Assembly (NCBI GenBank): GCA_951812925.1
Contig: OX638370.1
Location: forward strand, 123,084,897 to 123,148,896
Direction: 5' to 3'
Length of the DNA: 64,000 bases
DNA from: Calliopum simillimum
Taxonomy: Eukaryota; Arthropoda; Insecta; Diptera; Lauxaniidae
Made by a program: the position numbers and the translations under genes. Below are positions 1-10,412 of the stretch, piece after piece. The notes below the pieces were generated by a model. It did no database searches and was not told the origin of the DNA. It was given only the letters and a program-made list of their open reading frames with translations. Position 1 is the first letter of the stretch. Every line of letters begins with the position of its first letter.

Positions 1-379
1 TATAAGCTTCTCGTCTACTCCAGTTATTGCAGAGCTTTGTTCATATTTTTAAAAAAATCGTCGGGCAGTGTTTCCATCGTTTGAGGAGCCATAACTTGGC
101 TTGGGCTTATCTATAACTCGACCCATTTCTTTTTTAAATCGAAGTTGAATTTGTTTTTTTCTAGTTTCCAAGGATTATTTATCTTTGCTATCATGAATTA
201 ACCATTTTTTAACATCCATCCTGTACCCAATATGCAATATACAATCAAGCGATTTGATCCAGGCATGAAGGGATGATAAACCATAAGAATAAAATTCTGG
301 TCGAGGTTCTTTAACATTTTGTATAGCATTCATCTCACTTGGCTTGGCGCCACATATATAACACGACTGTGTTGACTTA
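1..379. other. unassigned AT-rich sequence
   Basis: No gene, repeat or RNA is recognisable here. The short open frames show no domain or composition that would support coding. Confidence 0.5.
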
Positions 380-722
380 CACAGTGCGACACATGAAAAG
401 TGAACTAAAATCCGTTATAAGGCGTCGAAAGTACTCGCCGAAACAAGTAATTCTGCCAGAGCGTTTTGCAAAGTTGGCTCATATAAGGATTTTATGGTCA
501 TTTTTCGATTTTAAGGCTCTAGATGAATTTTTTTCGGTTAAGTTTGTTCGGCATTTTTTTTCTTCTATTCAATAGCTATAAAATCGCAAAAATTACCATA
601 ATATCCTTATATGAGCCAACTTTGCAAAACGCTCTGGCAGAATTACTTGTTTCGGCGAGTACTTTCGACCCTTATAACGGATTTTAGTTCACCGTCAATG
701 ACTTGAAAAATGTTGCACTGTG
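380..722. mobile_element. 343-bp inverted-repeat MITE, TTA flanks
   Basis: The two ends are inverted copies beginning CACAGTGC. After a poorly matching stretch of about 25 bases the arms match closely for over 90 bp (about 397-510 against 587-700, including the word GCCAACTTTGCAAAACGCTC). The trinucleotide TTA lies directly outside both ends (377-379 and 723-725), which fits a 3-bp TWA target duplication of the PIF/Harbinger type. Superfamily assignment is inference. The element at 10413-11014 has similar termini and the same TTA flank. No coding capacity. Confidence 0.65.
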
Positions 723-2067
723 TTATGAGACGAAAGGTGATTTGCTATCTTACCGTCTACTATTGTGCAAAAGAATTAAAATCTTACTTTTATTGATTTT
801 GATGACATTTTAAAGTCAGCGTCCTTTAAATTTTCAATTTCATGACGCACATTTCCAAACTCTTCTACTACTAAGTTTTCGGTTTCTTTAGCGAATACTA
901 CTTTTTTTCTCGTATACATATTTATACTATTTATATAATTAAACACAATTTATTTTTATGTATTAATAATATTTATTGCTTTTCTCGGGCTATCTACGTT
1001 TATTTTTTATAATTTTTATTTCTATAATTGAATTTTTTCTTCTGTGTATTAACATAACGTGTTGTGTTTGTAAATATGTTACCCGAATTAGAGCTCAAAA
1101 TAATGAAATACCATTCATAATATTTAGAAAAAATATTCGGAATCTGGATTTGAAATTTAAATTAATAGCATTTTTAGGACAATCAAATAGGTTAAAAAAA
1201 AAAAAAAAAATACAATGTCAAGTTTGCGCACCCAGGCGCTCCTAATGTTTAAAGTAGACATAATACTCATTTGAAAAAAAAAAGTTTGGTGAAAATATCA
1301 AGTGGCCATTTTTTTTTTACTTACCAAAATATTTAACCAAATTTTTCGTTTTTAAGACTGATTAACACTTCACTAAAATAGGTTTTTTTTTTATTTCGTG
1401 TATTTATTTATTTTTTTTTCTCAGTGTAAAAATATTGTGTGTTGTATTACAAATATTCAAACCCCATAAAAAGCCTCATCGACTTAAAATTATATATATT
1501 TCAGACACTACGGTCAGAGCCTAATTATACAGTAATATTTAGTACCATCATATAGATTAAGAAAAAAAGTCAAAGGTAAATTTGCGCACTTAAGCATTCC
1601 CAGGGCTTAAAGAAGACATAACACTGATTAAATAAAAACAGTTTGGCAGAAATATGGAGTGTTTTGCAGAATTTGGCGTTTTTACTCATTTATCTCCCTT
1701 AATTCTATTCTATAGCACCAACATTTTAAAAGATTTGGTTTTGAATTAATAATATTCCCATTAAAAATATCTTGACCGTAATTTGTGCCGATTTTCAACA
1801 CTTTTCGATATTGGGAAGTATTAAAAAAAAAATTGTGAAAATAGCAATTAATTTCATGGACACAAATTTGGAAAACATCATGTTTTAGGCCGACTTTGAC
1901 GGTTTTTGGTATTTTATGTAGAAAGCGGAGGTAAATAAAAAATTAATTATATATTTTCTGATATTTTTTCATATTCGGAATGTAAAAATTCGATTTGGAG
2001 TTTTTTCCGTCTAGCTTGTAGTAATCGCATCACTGTGCGACAGGTTCAAGCCAATATTTCAAATTAA
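723..2067. other. AT-rich stretch with a diverged direct duplication
   Basis: No gene is supported. Two stretches about 355 bp apart (around 1205-1275 and 1565-1640) read as diverged copies: both carry TTTGCGCAC followed by a related block ending in AGACATAA. This suggests an old tandem duplication or two fragments of one repeat family. Confidence 0.4.
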
Positions 2068-2403
2068 CCCTTTAACTGTTTAATTTTGTTTCGAAAAACT
2101 TTTTCTGCCTGCTTAGTTATTTTTCATTGATATCACATAAAATCGTTTTGTAACGGTACTTCCCCAGAATTTGTTATTTCAGCTCTTGTGAATTAAAATA
2201 AATAAGGTTGCCAGACTAACGAATATTCTAAAATGTACATTTTTTAAAAGATCTTTATTTGCCCTTTTTCAGGAAAAAAAATTACAGTTGATTCGTTTAA
2301 TGCGAATGCGATTTTTTTTATCTTCCCGACGAGTATACTCGACATAATGCGTAAAATTTTCATTTCACTCTGACGAGTATACTCGACATAAACAGTTAAA
2401 GGG
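2068..2403. mobile_element. piggyBac-like MITE flanked by TTAA
   Basis: The element starts CCCTTTAACTGTTTA and ends with its exact reverse complement (15-bp perfect terminal inverted repeat). TTAA stands directly outside both ends (2064-2067, 2404-2407). A TTAA duplication together with a CCC terminus is the signature of the piggyBac superfamily. Inside the right half the palindromic word CGAGTATACTCG occurs twice, once near the end and once about 50 bp further in. At 336 bp it has no transposase and would need a partner element. Confidence 0.8.
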
Positions 2404-2407
2404 TTAA

Positions 2408-3240
2408 AAGTAAAATGTGGATAAATATGCCATAAAGGTTCCTTCATTCTAGAAGTATCAATTATTCCGATCTTGAAATCATAAAATATTTAATTATAAT
2501 GCATAAAAGCATTAAATAACAATTATAATTAAGTTACAAACAAAAAATTTTCGTATCGTGAGAGTTGATCCTTCAGATCTATAAAATTTTGCAAGAAACT
2601 TTTAGTTGAATTATTTTGTGCAAGAATTTTTAAGTTTCTATTGTAGCATTTAGAGATAAATAAATAAATAAAGATTAGTGTTCATGGAAATACCCATATA
2701 CATATCTATCTGCATAGGAATATATGGCCATATAAGACAAAATTAAAAAAAGCTTTTTTAACACATTTCCAACTTGAACGCTTAGCAACGTGCCTCAATT
2801 TTGAAGTGCAAATAGAATTTAGTCACGTTTATTGCGATATGTTGATAAAAACCTAACATACATACCTATATGACTGTACATGAGTATATGCAACATTGGA
2901 GATAACCAGCCAACCCAATTGAAATTATCCCCTATTTACTTGTATGTACGAGTACCAAAAAGTTAAAACGCGAATTGCAAAGAGTGATTTTTAAATATTC
3001 ACCCGTTATTAATAATGAACCATATATAAAAATTTCCGGTAAAAAATAAATTTACAAATAATAAAAAATATAAAAATGTCTCAAAAAATTCCGAAAAAAT
3101 CCACTCGCATTCCTTGGAGGATTCTCATTTTATGCCTTGTACACTTTTTTCGTAAGATGCCTTGCTTTTGAGTAAAAAATGCGTTTTGCCGAAGGTGGGC
3201 ATTTAACACCCGAAAGTTTTGAATTATCGACTGAATCTCA
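2408..3240. other. unassigned AT-rich sequence
   Basis: No coding region, tandem repeat or inverted repeat is recognised. It is flanked by the piggyBac-like MITE and the large hAT element. Confidence 0.45.
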
Positions 3241-3289
3241 TTTAGAAATAGAGCTGGCGGATTTATTCCGTGTACCTGGGTACCCGTTT

Positions 3290-3480
3290 CTCTAAGTAAT
3301 GAGACCCGTTTTCCATAAGAAACGTTTCTCAACTGATACCTTCGTCATGGAAACGGGATTAGGAAACGTTTCCTTTTGTCTATGGAAACGGGTATGAGAA
3401 ACGGGATTGGGAAACATTACCTTTTGTCTATGGAAACGGGATTGGGAAACGGTTCCATATGTTTATATATTTATGGAACG
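3290..3480. repeat. left subterminal GAAACGG repeats of the hAT element
   Basis: The word GAAACGGGAT or a close variant recurs several times, interleaved with GGAAACGTTTCC and TTTTGTCTATGGAAACG. The same words occur in inverted orientation at the right end (7050-7190). This is the expected arrangement of hAT subterminal binding sites. Confidence 0.7.
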
Positions 3481-3491
3481 TTCCTATATGC

Positions 3492-3850
3492 AGATAAACT
3501 TTTTAAAAATTGTATAAAAACTTTCAGAGTTGCCACCTGTTTTTTTTGTAAATTTTGCTTAAACCATATATTTAAAAAAAATTATTAAAATTTTTAGCCT
3601 TAAAACGCTTAGATAAACTTTTTAAAAATCCAACATATATTTTTAAGGTTGCCACCAGATTATTTTCTAAAATTTTGTTAAAATCATACTTTTTGTGACT
3701 TAATTCAAATTTATAGCTTCGGAAACGCTCAGATAAAGTTCTTTTAAATTATAAAAAAACCTTCAAGGATGCCACTTGGTTTTTTTGTAAGCTTTTCTTA
3801 AAACATATATTTAAAAAAAAAAATGGGTGTATGATAAAGAAATGTACGGT
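3492..3850. repeat. ~120-bp tandem repeat inside the hAT element
   Basis: Three diverged units start at about 3492, 3611 and 3731. Each begins AGATAAA and contains GTTGCCACC or GATGCCACT. Inverted copies of the same unit lie on the other side of the mariner insertion (about 4840-5060), so the mariner landed within an inverted, tandemly repeated core. Confidence 0.65.
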
Positions 3851-3964
3851 TTTAACAAAATTTCAAAAAAGAGCTAGGTGCCAATCCTAAAATTGTATGT
3901 TGGATTTTTTAAATCTTTATCTTAGCGACTTAAGCCTAAAATTACATTATTTTTTTGAAATATA

Positions 3965-4833
3965 ACAGGTCATTCAATAAGTCCGTACGATGACACAGAT
4001 GGCATTACTAGAATTTTTTCCATATGATTTTTTTTAGTACTAACCTTCAAACGATACGTGTATAAATTTGACAGCAATCGGACTATTGATTCGTGAGTTA
4101 TAGCATTTTGTGTGAAGCAACTTTTGTTAGTAAAAAAAAAAAAAATGGAAAAAAGTGAATTTCGAGTTTTGATAAAGCATTGCTTTTTGATGAAAAAAAA
4201 ATACAGTGGAAACCAAACAATGGATTGATAAACAATATCCGAACTCTCCTCCATCGATACAAATGAATTGCTGAATTTAAATGTGGTCGTACCAGTACAA
4301 ATGATGCAGAGCGCAGTGGACGCACAAATGAGGCTGTTATTCCAGAAAACATAAAAAAAATCCACAAATTGGTTATGAACGATTGCAAATTGAAGGGCAC
4401 GAGCTAGCTGACATTGTAAAGATATCAGATGGTAGTATTTTTACCATTTTACACGAACATTTGGGTATACGAAAGCTCTGTGTAAAGAGGGAGCTGCGTG
4501 AGCTCACAGTCGACCAAAAACAACAACGAATTGATGCTTCAGAGTAGTGTTTGGCGCTGTTAAACCGCAATAAAATCGATTTCTATCGTCGATATGTGAC
4601 AATGGATGAAACAAGGCTTCACTATTACACACCAGAATCCAAAAGACAGTCAGCTGAGGCCTATTTTGACAAAAAAAAAAAAAAATCGTACTATAAAAGT
4701 GGAATCGAAATGTTGGAAAATCGCTATACTCGTTGTATCGCCCTCGAAGAAAACTATGTTGAATAATTAAATCGAGTTTGGTCAAAATTTTGTTTTTCTC
4801 CTACTTATCCTACGGACTTATTGAATGACCTGT
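3965..4833 (+). mobile_element. internally deleted mariner element
   Basis: The ends are inverted copies of ACAGGTCATTCAATAAGTCC, flanked by TA on both sides (3963-3964, 4834-4835), the Tc1/mariner target duplication. At 869 bp it is shorter than the roughly 1.3 kb usual for complete mariners. It carries a broken transposase on the plus strand and could be mobilised only by a transposase supplied from elsewhere. Confidence 0.9.
4145..4766 (+). pseudogene. mariner transposase remnant
   Basis: This is the broken gene of the mariner element. The start codon at 4145 opens with MEKSEFRVLIKH, the usual mariner N-terminus. Across several frameshifts and a stop codon one can still follow the helix-turn-helix DNA-binding region (around LADIVKISDGSIFTILHEHL) and the first catalytic block MDETRLHYY, whose aspartate is the first residue of the D,D34D triad. 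After this block the sequence jumps to the C-terminal tail (SYYKSGIEMLENRYTRCIAL, ending in NYVE and a stop). The deleted part held the second and third catalytic aspartates, so the protein cannot have been active. Assignment rests on recognised family motifs, not on a search. Confidence 0.88.
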
Positions 4834-5342
4834 TATGTATGGTTTAATCAAAATTTACAAAAAAAAAAAAGAAACAGGTGGCAACCGTGAAATTTTTTGT
4901 ACAGTATTTAAAAAGTTTATCTGAGCGTTTCCAATAATTTGAATTAAATCACAAAAAGTATGATTTTAACGAAATTTCAAAAAATAACCAGGTAGTAACC
5001 CTAAAAATATATGTTAGATTTTTAAAAAGTTTATCTAAGCGTTTTAAGACTAATTCTCCCTATTATAACTTCTGCTGAAAATACATATTGTAAACTTGAT
5101 TCAGCTTCAAGTTATAATTAATAGTTGCTTTTAATTATGCTGCGCATTACGTTTTTTCACTAAAAAAATTTTACATTTCTGAACAGCGTTGTGCAATCCT
5201 GGGTTGTGATTTGGTTAATTACATGTACGCAAGGAATTGCATATTTTTACGTAATGTTATTTTAAGCCGCTCCCCTGTTTACTTGTATGTTAAATTAGTT
5301 TAGTCAATCTAAAAGATACACAAGTTTTTAAACTCAAGCAGG

Positions 5343-5892
5343 TTCTTTTCCATCAATACCATAAGAGTGTGGAATAATCTACCAAGCTCACATAGGCATA
5401 ATTTGAATCGGAGCAATTTTAGAAATGTTTAATTCAACTATTTTAAAAATAATTAATCAGGCCTATCACTGAATCCATCGTAGATACGAATTTCATGAGA
5501 TCTACGAAAGTGCTATCATTGAATTCGAAATGCTACGACGTGTATTCGAAATTCGTTGATTGGGATCACTTACTCCATCCGAAACTCAATTTTGACTTGA
5601 TATGACTACCGAAGAAATACCATAATCTTATTTAAGAAATTGAAGTATTTCTCCATGAATTTCGAAGTTACGTTCGTAATTTGTTGAAATCAATAATAGC
5701 ATTTTCGAAGATCTCACGAAATTCTTATCTACGATGGATTCAATGATAGGCCTGAATGTTTAGAAAAATAAAAAAAAATTGAAAATGTATGTTAAGACAG
5801 TTCGTACCTATTAGCTTTGTTCTTATAGCATGTATACTGATTGCATTGTACATCAAAAGACTAACCTTGTAGCACTAATGTGTTAATTCAAT
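5343..5892 (+). pseudogene. 3' end of a CR1/L2-like non-LTR retrotransposon
   Basis: A short frame ends in IRVWNNLPSSHRHNLN and then a stop at about 5430. A (R/K)xWNxLP block near the C-terminus is typical of CR1/L2/Jockey-type reverse-transcriptase ORFs. The following sequence behaves as a 3' UTR, ending at AATAAA near 5890 and running straight into a pentanucleotide repeat, as CR1/L2-type 3' ends often do. A 297-bp MITE (5458-5754) interrupts this 3' UTR. Everything 5' of the C-terminus is missing, as expected of 5'-truncated insertions. Confidence 0.55.
5458..5754. mobile_element. 297-bp palindromic MITE inside a non-LTR 3' UTR
   Basis: The ends are inverted copies starting CAGGCCTATCA and continuing through ATCCATCGTAGATA with few mismatches for about 60 bp each. 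AAT lies on both sides, possibly a 3-bp duplication. No coding capacity. Confidence 0.65.
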
Positions 5893-6290
5893 AAATTAAA
5901 TTAAATTAAATTCAACTCAATTCAATTCAATTCAATTTAATTTAATTTAATTTAATTTAATTTAATTTAATTTAAATTCAATTCAATCCAATTCAATTCA
6001 ATTCAATTCAATTCAATTCAATTCAATTCAATTCAATTCATTTCAATTCAATTCAATTCAATTCAATTCAATTCAATTCAATTCAATTCAATTCAATTCA
6101 ATTCAATTCAATTCAATTCAATTCAATTCAATTCAATTCAATTCAATTCAATTCAATTCAATTCAATTCAATTCAATTCAATTCAATTCAATTCAATTCA
6201 ATTCAATTCAATTCAATTCAATTCAATTCAATTCAATTCAACTCAATTCAAATCAATTCAATTCAATTCAATTCATTTAAATTAAATTAA
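5893..6290. repeat. (ATTCA)n pentanucleotide array
   Basis: After a short AAATT-type lead-in and a TTTAA run (to about 5973), ATTCA is repeated nearly perfectly from about 5974 to 6274, close to 60 units. It follows the AATAAA end of the non-LTR fragment and probably expanded from its 3' tail. Confidence 0.9.
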
Positions 6291-6597
6291 GTTAAGTTAA
6301 GTTAAGTTAAGTTAAGTTAAGTTAAGTTAAGTTAAGTTAAGTTAAGTTAAGTTAAGTTAAGTTAAGTTAAGTTAAGTTAAGTTAAGTTAAGTTAAGTTAA
6401 GTTAAGTTAAGTTAAGTTAAGTTAAGTTAAGTTAAGTTAAGTTAAGTTAAGTTAAGTTAAGTTAAGTTAAGTTAAGTTAAGTTAAGTTAAGTTAAGTTAA
6501 GTTAAGTTAAGTTAAGTTAAGTTAAGTTAAGTTAAGTTAAGTTAAGTTAAGTTAAGTTAAGTTAAGTTAAGTTAAGTTTAGTTAAATTAAATTAAAT
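6291..6597. repeat. (GTTAA)n pentanucleotide array
   Basis: Almost perfect GTTAA units, about 57 copies, directly follow the ATTCA array through a short AAATT transition. The unit is not the insect telomere repeat TTAGG. Confidence 0.9.
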
Positions 6598-7030
6598 TGT
6601 TTGCTACATCTGTTGAAACTCGCCAAAAAAGCTTGCATCCGAAAGCGTTTTGCAAAAAAAGTAAAATATCAACGACTTACAAACAGCGGGGCGATGCCTA
6701 ACAGGGGAAAAAACAAAAAATTAGAAATTTGCATATGCTGCATTCAATTTTTTGCTGTGATTCTCGTCTAATCTATGCAAAAAATGAATAAAGCGTGCTT
6801 GGTCTATTTCTTGGTTTGTAGGTGAATTCGACTGAAGATCCTATATGGTTATGGGTGAAACGTATCGAAAACCAACCTACCAACAATTTTTTGGTTTTTT
6901 ACCAATGCATTTTGCCTTGTTTTTGTAATGTTGTTGTTTTTACTCAAAAACACAGAACAGTAAGCTCACACCACAGAACCACTTGACACGTGATTTGTTG
7001 GTAGCTAGTTGATGTAAATTAAATTAAATT
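6598..7030 (+). mobile_element. diverged relative of the 515-bp hammerhead repeat (Penelope/retrozyme type)
   Basis: This stretch aligns by eye along its length with the 515-bp unit at 31152-32599. Shared landmarks in order: a GTTTTGCAAAAA-type start, AGGGGAAAAAACAAA, TTGCTGTGATTCTCG, TCTATGC, a hammerhead-like core, TTTTGCCTTGTTTTTG, CTCAAAAACA, ACAGTAAGCTC and GTTGGTAGCTA. It is one unit, clearly diverged, inserted beside the pentanucleotide array within the hAT element. No protein is encoded. Confidence 0.6.
6818..6880 (+). ncRNA. hammerhead ribozyme-like motif, diverged copy
   Basis: The type I order is present. Stem I outer GTAGGT pairs with ACCTAC (6875-6880) and stem I inner TTCGA pairs with TCGAA (6865-6869). 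The core CTGAAGA (6832-6838) fits CUGANGA, where the fifth base is variable. A short stem II carries CC/GG pairs, then comes GAAA (6857-6860). The minimal stem III is ACGT with the cleavage trinucleotide GTA. The first stem II pair, normally G-C, is U-U here, so activity is doubtful. Both stem I helices remain complementary although the primary sequence differs from the 31-kb copies. Confidence 0.55.
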
Positions 7031-7049
7031 AAAATTCATCTGCATAAAT

Positions 7050-7190
7050 ATATGGAACCGTTTCCCAATCCCATTTCCATAGACAAAAGAAAACGTTTCC
7101 TAATCCCGTTTCACACTACCCGTTTCCTTGAGATACCTTTCTCAGAAAAGTTTCCTTAAATAAACGGGTACCCGGGAATCCGTTAATCCG
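7050..7190. repeat. right subterminal repeats of the hAT element
   Basis: Inverted counterparts of the 3290-3480 words (CCCGTTTC, CATAGACAAAAG, AACGTTTCC) leading to the right terminus. Confidence 0.7.
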
Positions 7191-7207
7191 CCAGCTCTAT
7201 TTAGAAA

Positions 7208-8000
7208 GCTTAGAAATTGAGCTCTCAAATGAAGTATTTGTAGAATAAATTTAAGTTGGAGATTTTTAAAAAATGCTAAAGTATATTTTAATTTGGATAA
7301 TTTTGGCGAAAAGGATTTTTTTTAAGACTGTTATTTTTTCATAACATCGCAGAAAACGGAAAAAAAGGTAACTGAAGAAGAAGAGCATGGTATTAACTTT
7401 AAAGATGATTATCTCAAAATTATTTTTCATATTATTTGCGCTGTTAATTTTCATTTGGGGGGAGGGGTTTTGAACCCCCAAAAGCCCAAGGCAACATCCT
7501 CGATAGAAGTATGTCTTTTCCAATTGGGATACTACTGTAAACAATTGATCTGTGTCAAGCGATACCTATAACTTTTTGTGCCAAAAAAAACGCAAACGTC
7601 AAAGTCATTTGTCATTTTTGCTCTCTGGATTAAGATATATTTCTCAGTTCGTCCATCTAAGTATGTAATGACATTTAAAAACTTTTTATTTTCAGTTGTT
7701 GCTAACGATTATTACTGACTTCATCACGTCCGCCATTACTATCGCCGCTATTGAACGCCATTCGCACACAAACAATATGGCATCGGCAATTAAAATAAAA
7801 ACTTTCAAGTTTCGCGGCCAATTTCAAAATAAAAATTAAGAAAAATTACAACAAAAAAACCAACTGTCAACGCGAACATAGATCAGCGTAATAGCAACTG
7901 CAACAACAACAACGTAATGTCACATTTGACATGTGTTTGTCATATTTTCAAGCGTTGAAATTAATTAAATCTAATTGAATAGTAACGCGCCATGGGCACA
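7208..8000. other. unassigned, partly non-repetitive sequence
   Basis: No gene is recognised. Around 7720-7960 composition is less AT-rich and includes CAACAACAACAAC, like ordinary fly noncoding DNA. A G-run/C-run palindrome near 7455-7480 (GGGTTTGAACCCCC-like) resembles one at about 43640. Confidence 0.35.
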
Positions 8001-8288
8001 ACATATCGCTCATTTACTACAAAAACGGCACATTTTGAAAAAATGCGAGAACAGAAAAACTTTTTCAATTGAAAACTTTCAACGTACTTTATGCAAAATC
8101 AAAAAACCGCCATTTTTGAGTTAATGATACAGAATTATTCGTTATATCATGCTTCATATAGTGTGAAAATTTCATAATTATATCTTTTACGGTCACCGTT
8201 TGAGAATGAAATAACTTTTTCAATTGAAAACTCTCAACGTATCGTGTTTTTTGACTTGTACCGTTCTTGTAGTAAATGAGCGATATGT
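8001..8288. mobile_element. 288-bp MITE with ~30-bp inverted ends
   Basis: Both ends read ACATATCGCTCATTTACTAC inward, extending to about 30 bp with two mismatches. Internally the phrase CTTTTTCAATTGAAAACT occurs twice as a direct repeat (about 8060 and 8215). Target duplication is ambiguous; TA is possible if the TIR starts at TCGCTC. No coding capacity. Confidence 0.65.
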
Positions 8289-9382
8289 GGTTTGTCATTA
8301 ACACTTGGCTGTGTATTTGACAACTTTATTAGTTAAGTTCGAAAGAAAGCGGCTAAAATTTTACCAAAAAATTTAAAATTCTATTGTGAGCCTGTAATTT
8401 TCAATTCGTTTGTGAAAATTTCTGACTAAAGCGTCGTCCATAAAAACGCCAGCTGGAATTGCAAACCCCTTGTTGTTCGACTTCATTCAAATTCCTTACC
8501 ATCCCTTCCTTATTTGTGTCCACCAATAAACATGACACCATTTTAAAAAAAAAAAAATCTTTGAAAAAGCCTACCTAGCCTGGATCTCGGCCGTATTTTA
8601 CGGATCCAATTCCCTATAAACAGGAAGTTTTTTATTCTCGTGGGACTCATCGTTCATGAGTTAAGCCAATTTAAAAATCAACATACATATTACCACACGG
8701 AAAGAAAGTTTTATAATTTTTGTAGCGAAATTCGATCAAAAATTACTGAACTTTTTAATCTGTGTTGATTTTACATATTTATTAAGAACTGCCTAAAAAT
8801 TTTATAAAATTTTCAAATTTACTCCTAGGCAATATTTCATCGGATCTTAGAGTAAGATGAATATTGAAAAATTAATTATACTTATTTTTATTGGACCATG
8901 TTTTGGTCGTCCGAAGTCGTATCCAATGTAACCTTAGCCTTTGCGCCGCATGTATGCATTACCATATCCTAATTAAAGGTTATCTCCAAATCTATTGACC
9001 ATAAGAAAAAACCTCTGACATATTTTTTATAAGAAATTTCATGGGTAATAAAATTGTCTAGCACTTTTTTTCTGAAAAAGTAACCGTTAGCGAGATATTT
9101 CCAAAAAACGGCCTTTGACCTTGTGTAACTTTTTATGTGAACACAATTTCGTAATGGGATTTTAACACATTATGTTTTATGCATAAAAAACGTTATTTTA
9201 GTGAAAATATTTCACTTGGTTTTGTTTTGCAGAAAAATTCTAGTTTTTAACGATATATTATTAAATAAAGGGGATTTAAACCCCACATGACGATTCTTTA
9301 CACAAAAAATGGTTCAATCGCAATAATTAAAAATAACCTAAAAATATTTCAAATTGAAAAAAAAAAACTGAAAACTTTAAAG
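8289..9382. other. unassigned AT-rich sequence
   Basis: No coding exon, tandem repeat or clear inverted repeat recognised. A poly-A run near 8545 may mark an old retroposed fragment. Confidence 0.35.
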
Positions 9383-9666
9383 AGGCGGTTCACATTATAT
9401 TACGTAACGCGCCAGGGAGAGGGAGAGGGTTCGGACGATTTGTTACGAAGTGTTACATGGGGGTGGGAGGGGTCATCACTACGTTACGTAACGTCGATTT
9501 TATAGTTTTATGCGACAAAAAATTAAAATTCAAATAACCAAAATTAAGATTTTTTACGTTACTAGGCAGGGAGGGGGTTGTACGTTTTGTTACGTTGCGT
9601 TACGACCGGGGAGGGAGTTGTCAAAATTGGTTGAAAACTGCATTACGTAATATGTGAACGGACCCT
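9383..9666. mobile_element. GTTCACATATTACGTAACG-type MITE, copy 1
   Basis: The ends are imperfect inverted repeats: AGGCGGTTCACATTATATTA on the left and, read inward, AGGGTCCGTTCACATATTAC on the right. The interior is rich in TTACGTAACG words and G-runs. The copy at 43821-44065 is the same family in the opposite orientation. The target duplication was not resolved. Confidence 0.65.
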
Positions 9667-10048
9667 AATATCAAATAGAATACACTTACATATTATACGT
9701 CTATCATCATCATTATAATTACATCAACTTCAACTCATACCAAATTTAGAATATCTTTTTTCCACTTATTTATCCAACAAACGCAAATTGCATTTGTTGG
9801 CAAATTACAGCCAGTGCCAAATGGCACCTAGTGATTTTATGCGCATAGCCAATAGCCGGCTGTTGATAATTTTAATAATAAATACATTTTTTTTATTTTT
9901 TTCAATTTATTTATCGTTAAGTTGATTTGGTTATTTAATTGCAAAAGTTAAGATGAAAACAATATGGCCGCAGCCAAGCGATAAATGTCAAAACTATTTG
10001 AAAGCATTGCTTGAAATGCTTGAAAACGCTAAGCTGCGCCATCTCACA
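9667..10048. other. unassigned sequence next to hAT insertion
   Basis: Apparently non-repetitive DNA continuing at 11855 on the far side of the hAT element. No gene is recognised. Confidence 0.35.
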
Positions 10049-10412
10049 ATTGCAATTAGGGTTGCCAACCGTACTATAATATATAGTATTGTACTATATT
10101 TCAGGTCTGCGTACTATATACTGTTGAAGAAATATATAGTACGCAAAAATGCTATATTTATACTATATTCATGCTGACTGTACTATATTTTTCTGTGTCA
10201 AGTAAAGCACAGTAGTTATTGCATTTCCATACGTTTATCAGAATGTGCTTCTACAAGCACAGATAAAGTGTCCACAAGAACACATCTTTAGTTTTGAAAC
10301 ACCGAAAGTTATATTAAAAAAATTTCTCGCTTTTCAAAATTGACAACGTTAAGCAAATGTTTGCTTTTGCAACTCTCTTTGCTTCTTTTTTATTTTGGAA
10401 TTTAGTTAATTA

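Larger units (their letters stand above)
3249..7199. mobile_element. 3.95-kb non-autonomous hAT-type element, heavily nested
   Basis: Both ends read TAGAGCTGGCGGATT inward (15-bp perfect inverted repeat). The 8-bp sequence TTTAGAAA is repeated exactly at 3241-3248 and 7200-7207. An 8-bp duplication and a TAGNG terminus are diagnostic of the hAT superfamily. Each end carries several copies of a GAAACGG-type word, typical of hAT subterminal transposase-binding repeats. No hAT transposase remains. The interior holds a 120-bp tandem repeat, a deleted mariner, a non-LTR retrotransposon 3' end with its own MITE, two pentanucleotide arrays and a Penelope/hammerhead fragment. The element is therefore a host for many later insertions. 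Confidence 0.85.

Noticed and set aside
4098..4400. Long minus-strand frames of 100-131 codons
   Set aside because: They are the antisense of the mariner transposase remnant.
6291..6597. GTTAA array as telomeric repeat
   Set aside because: The insect telomere unit is TTAGG, and flies lack it; this array is embedded in a transposon.
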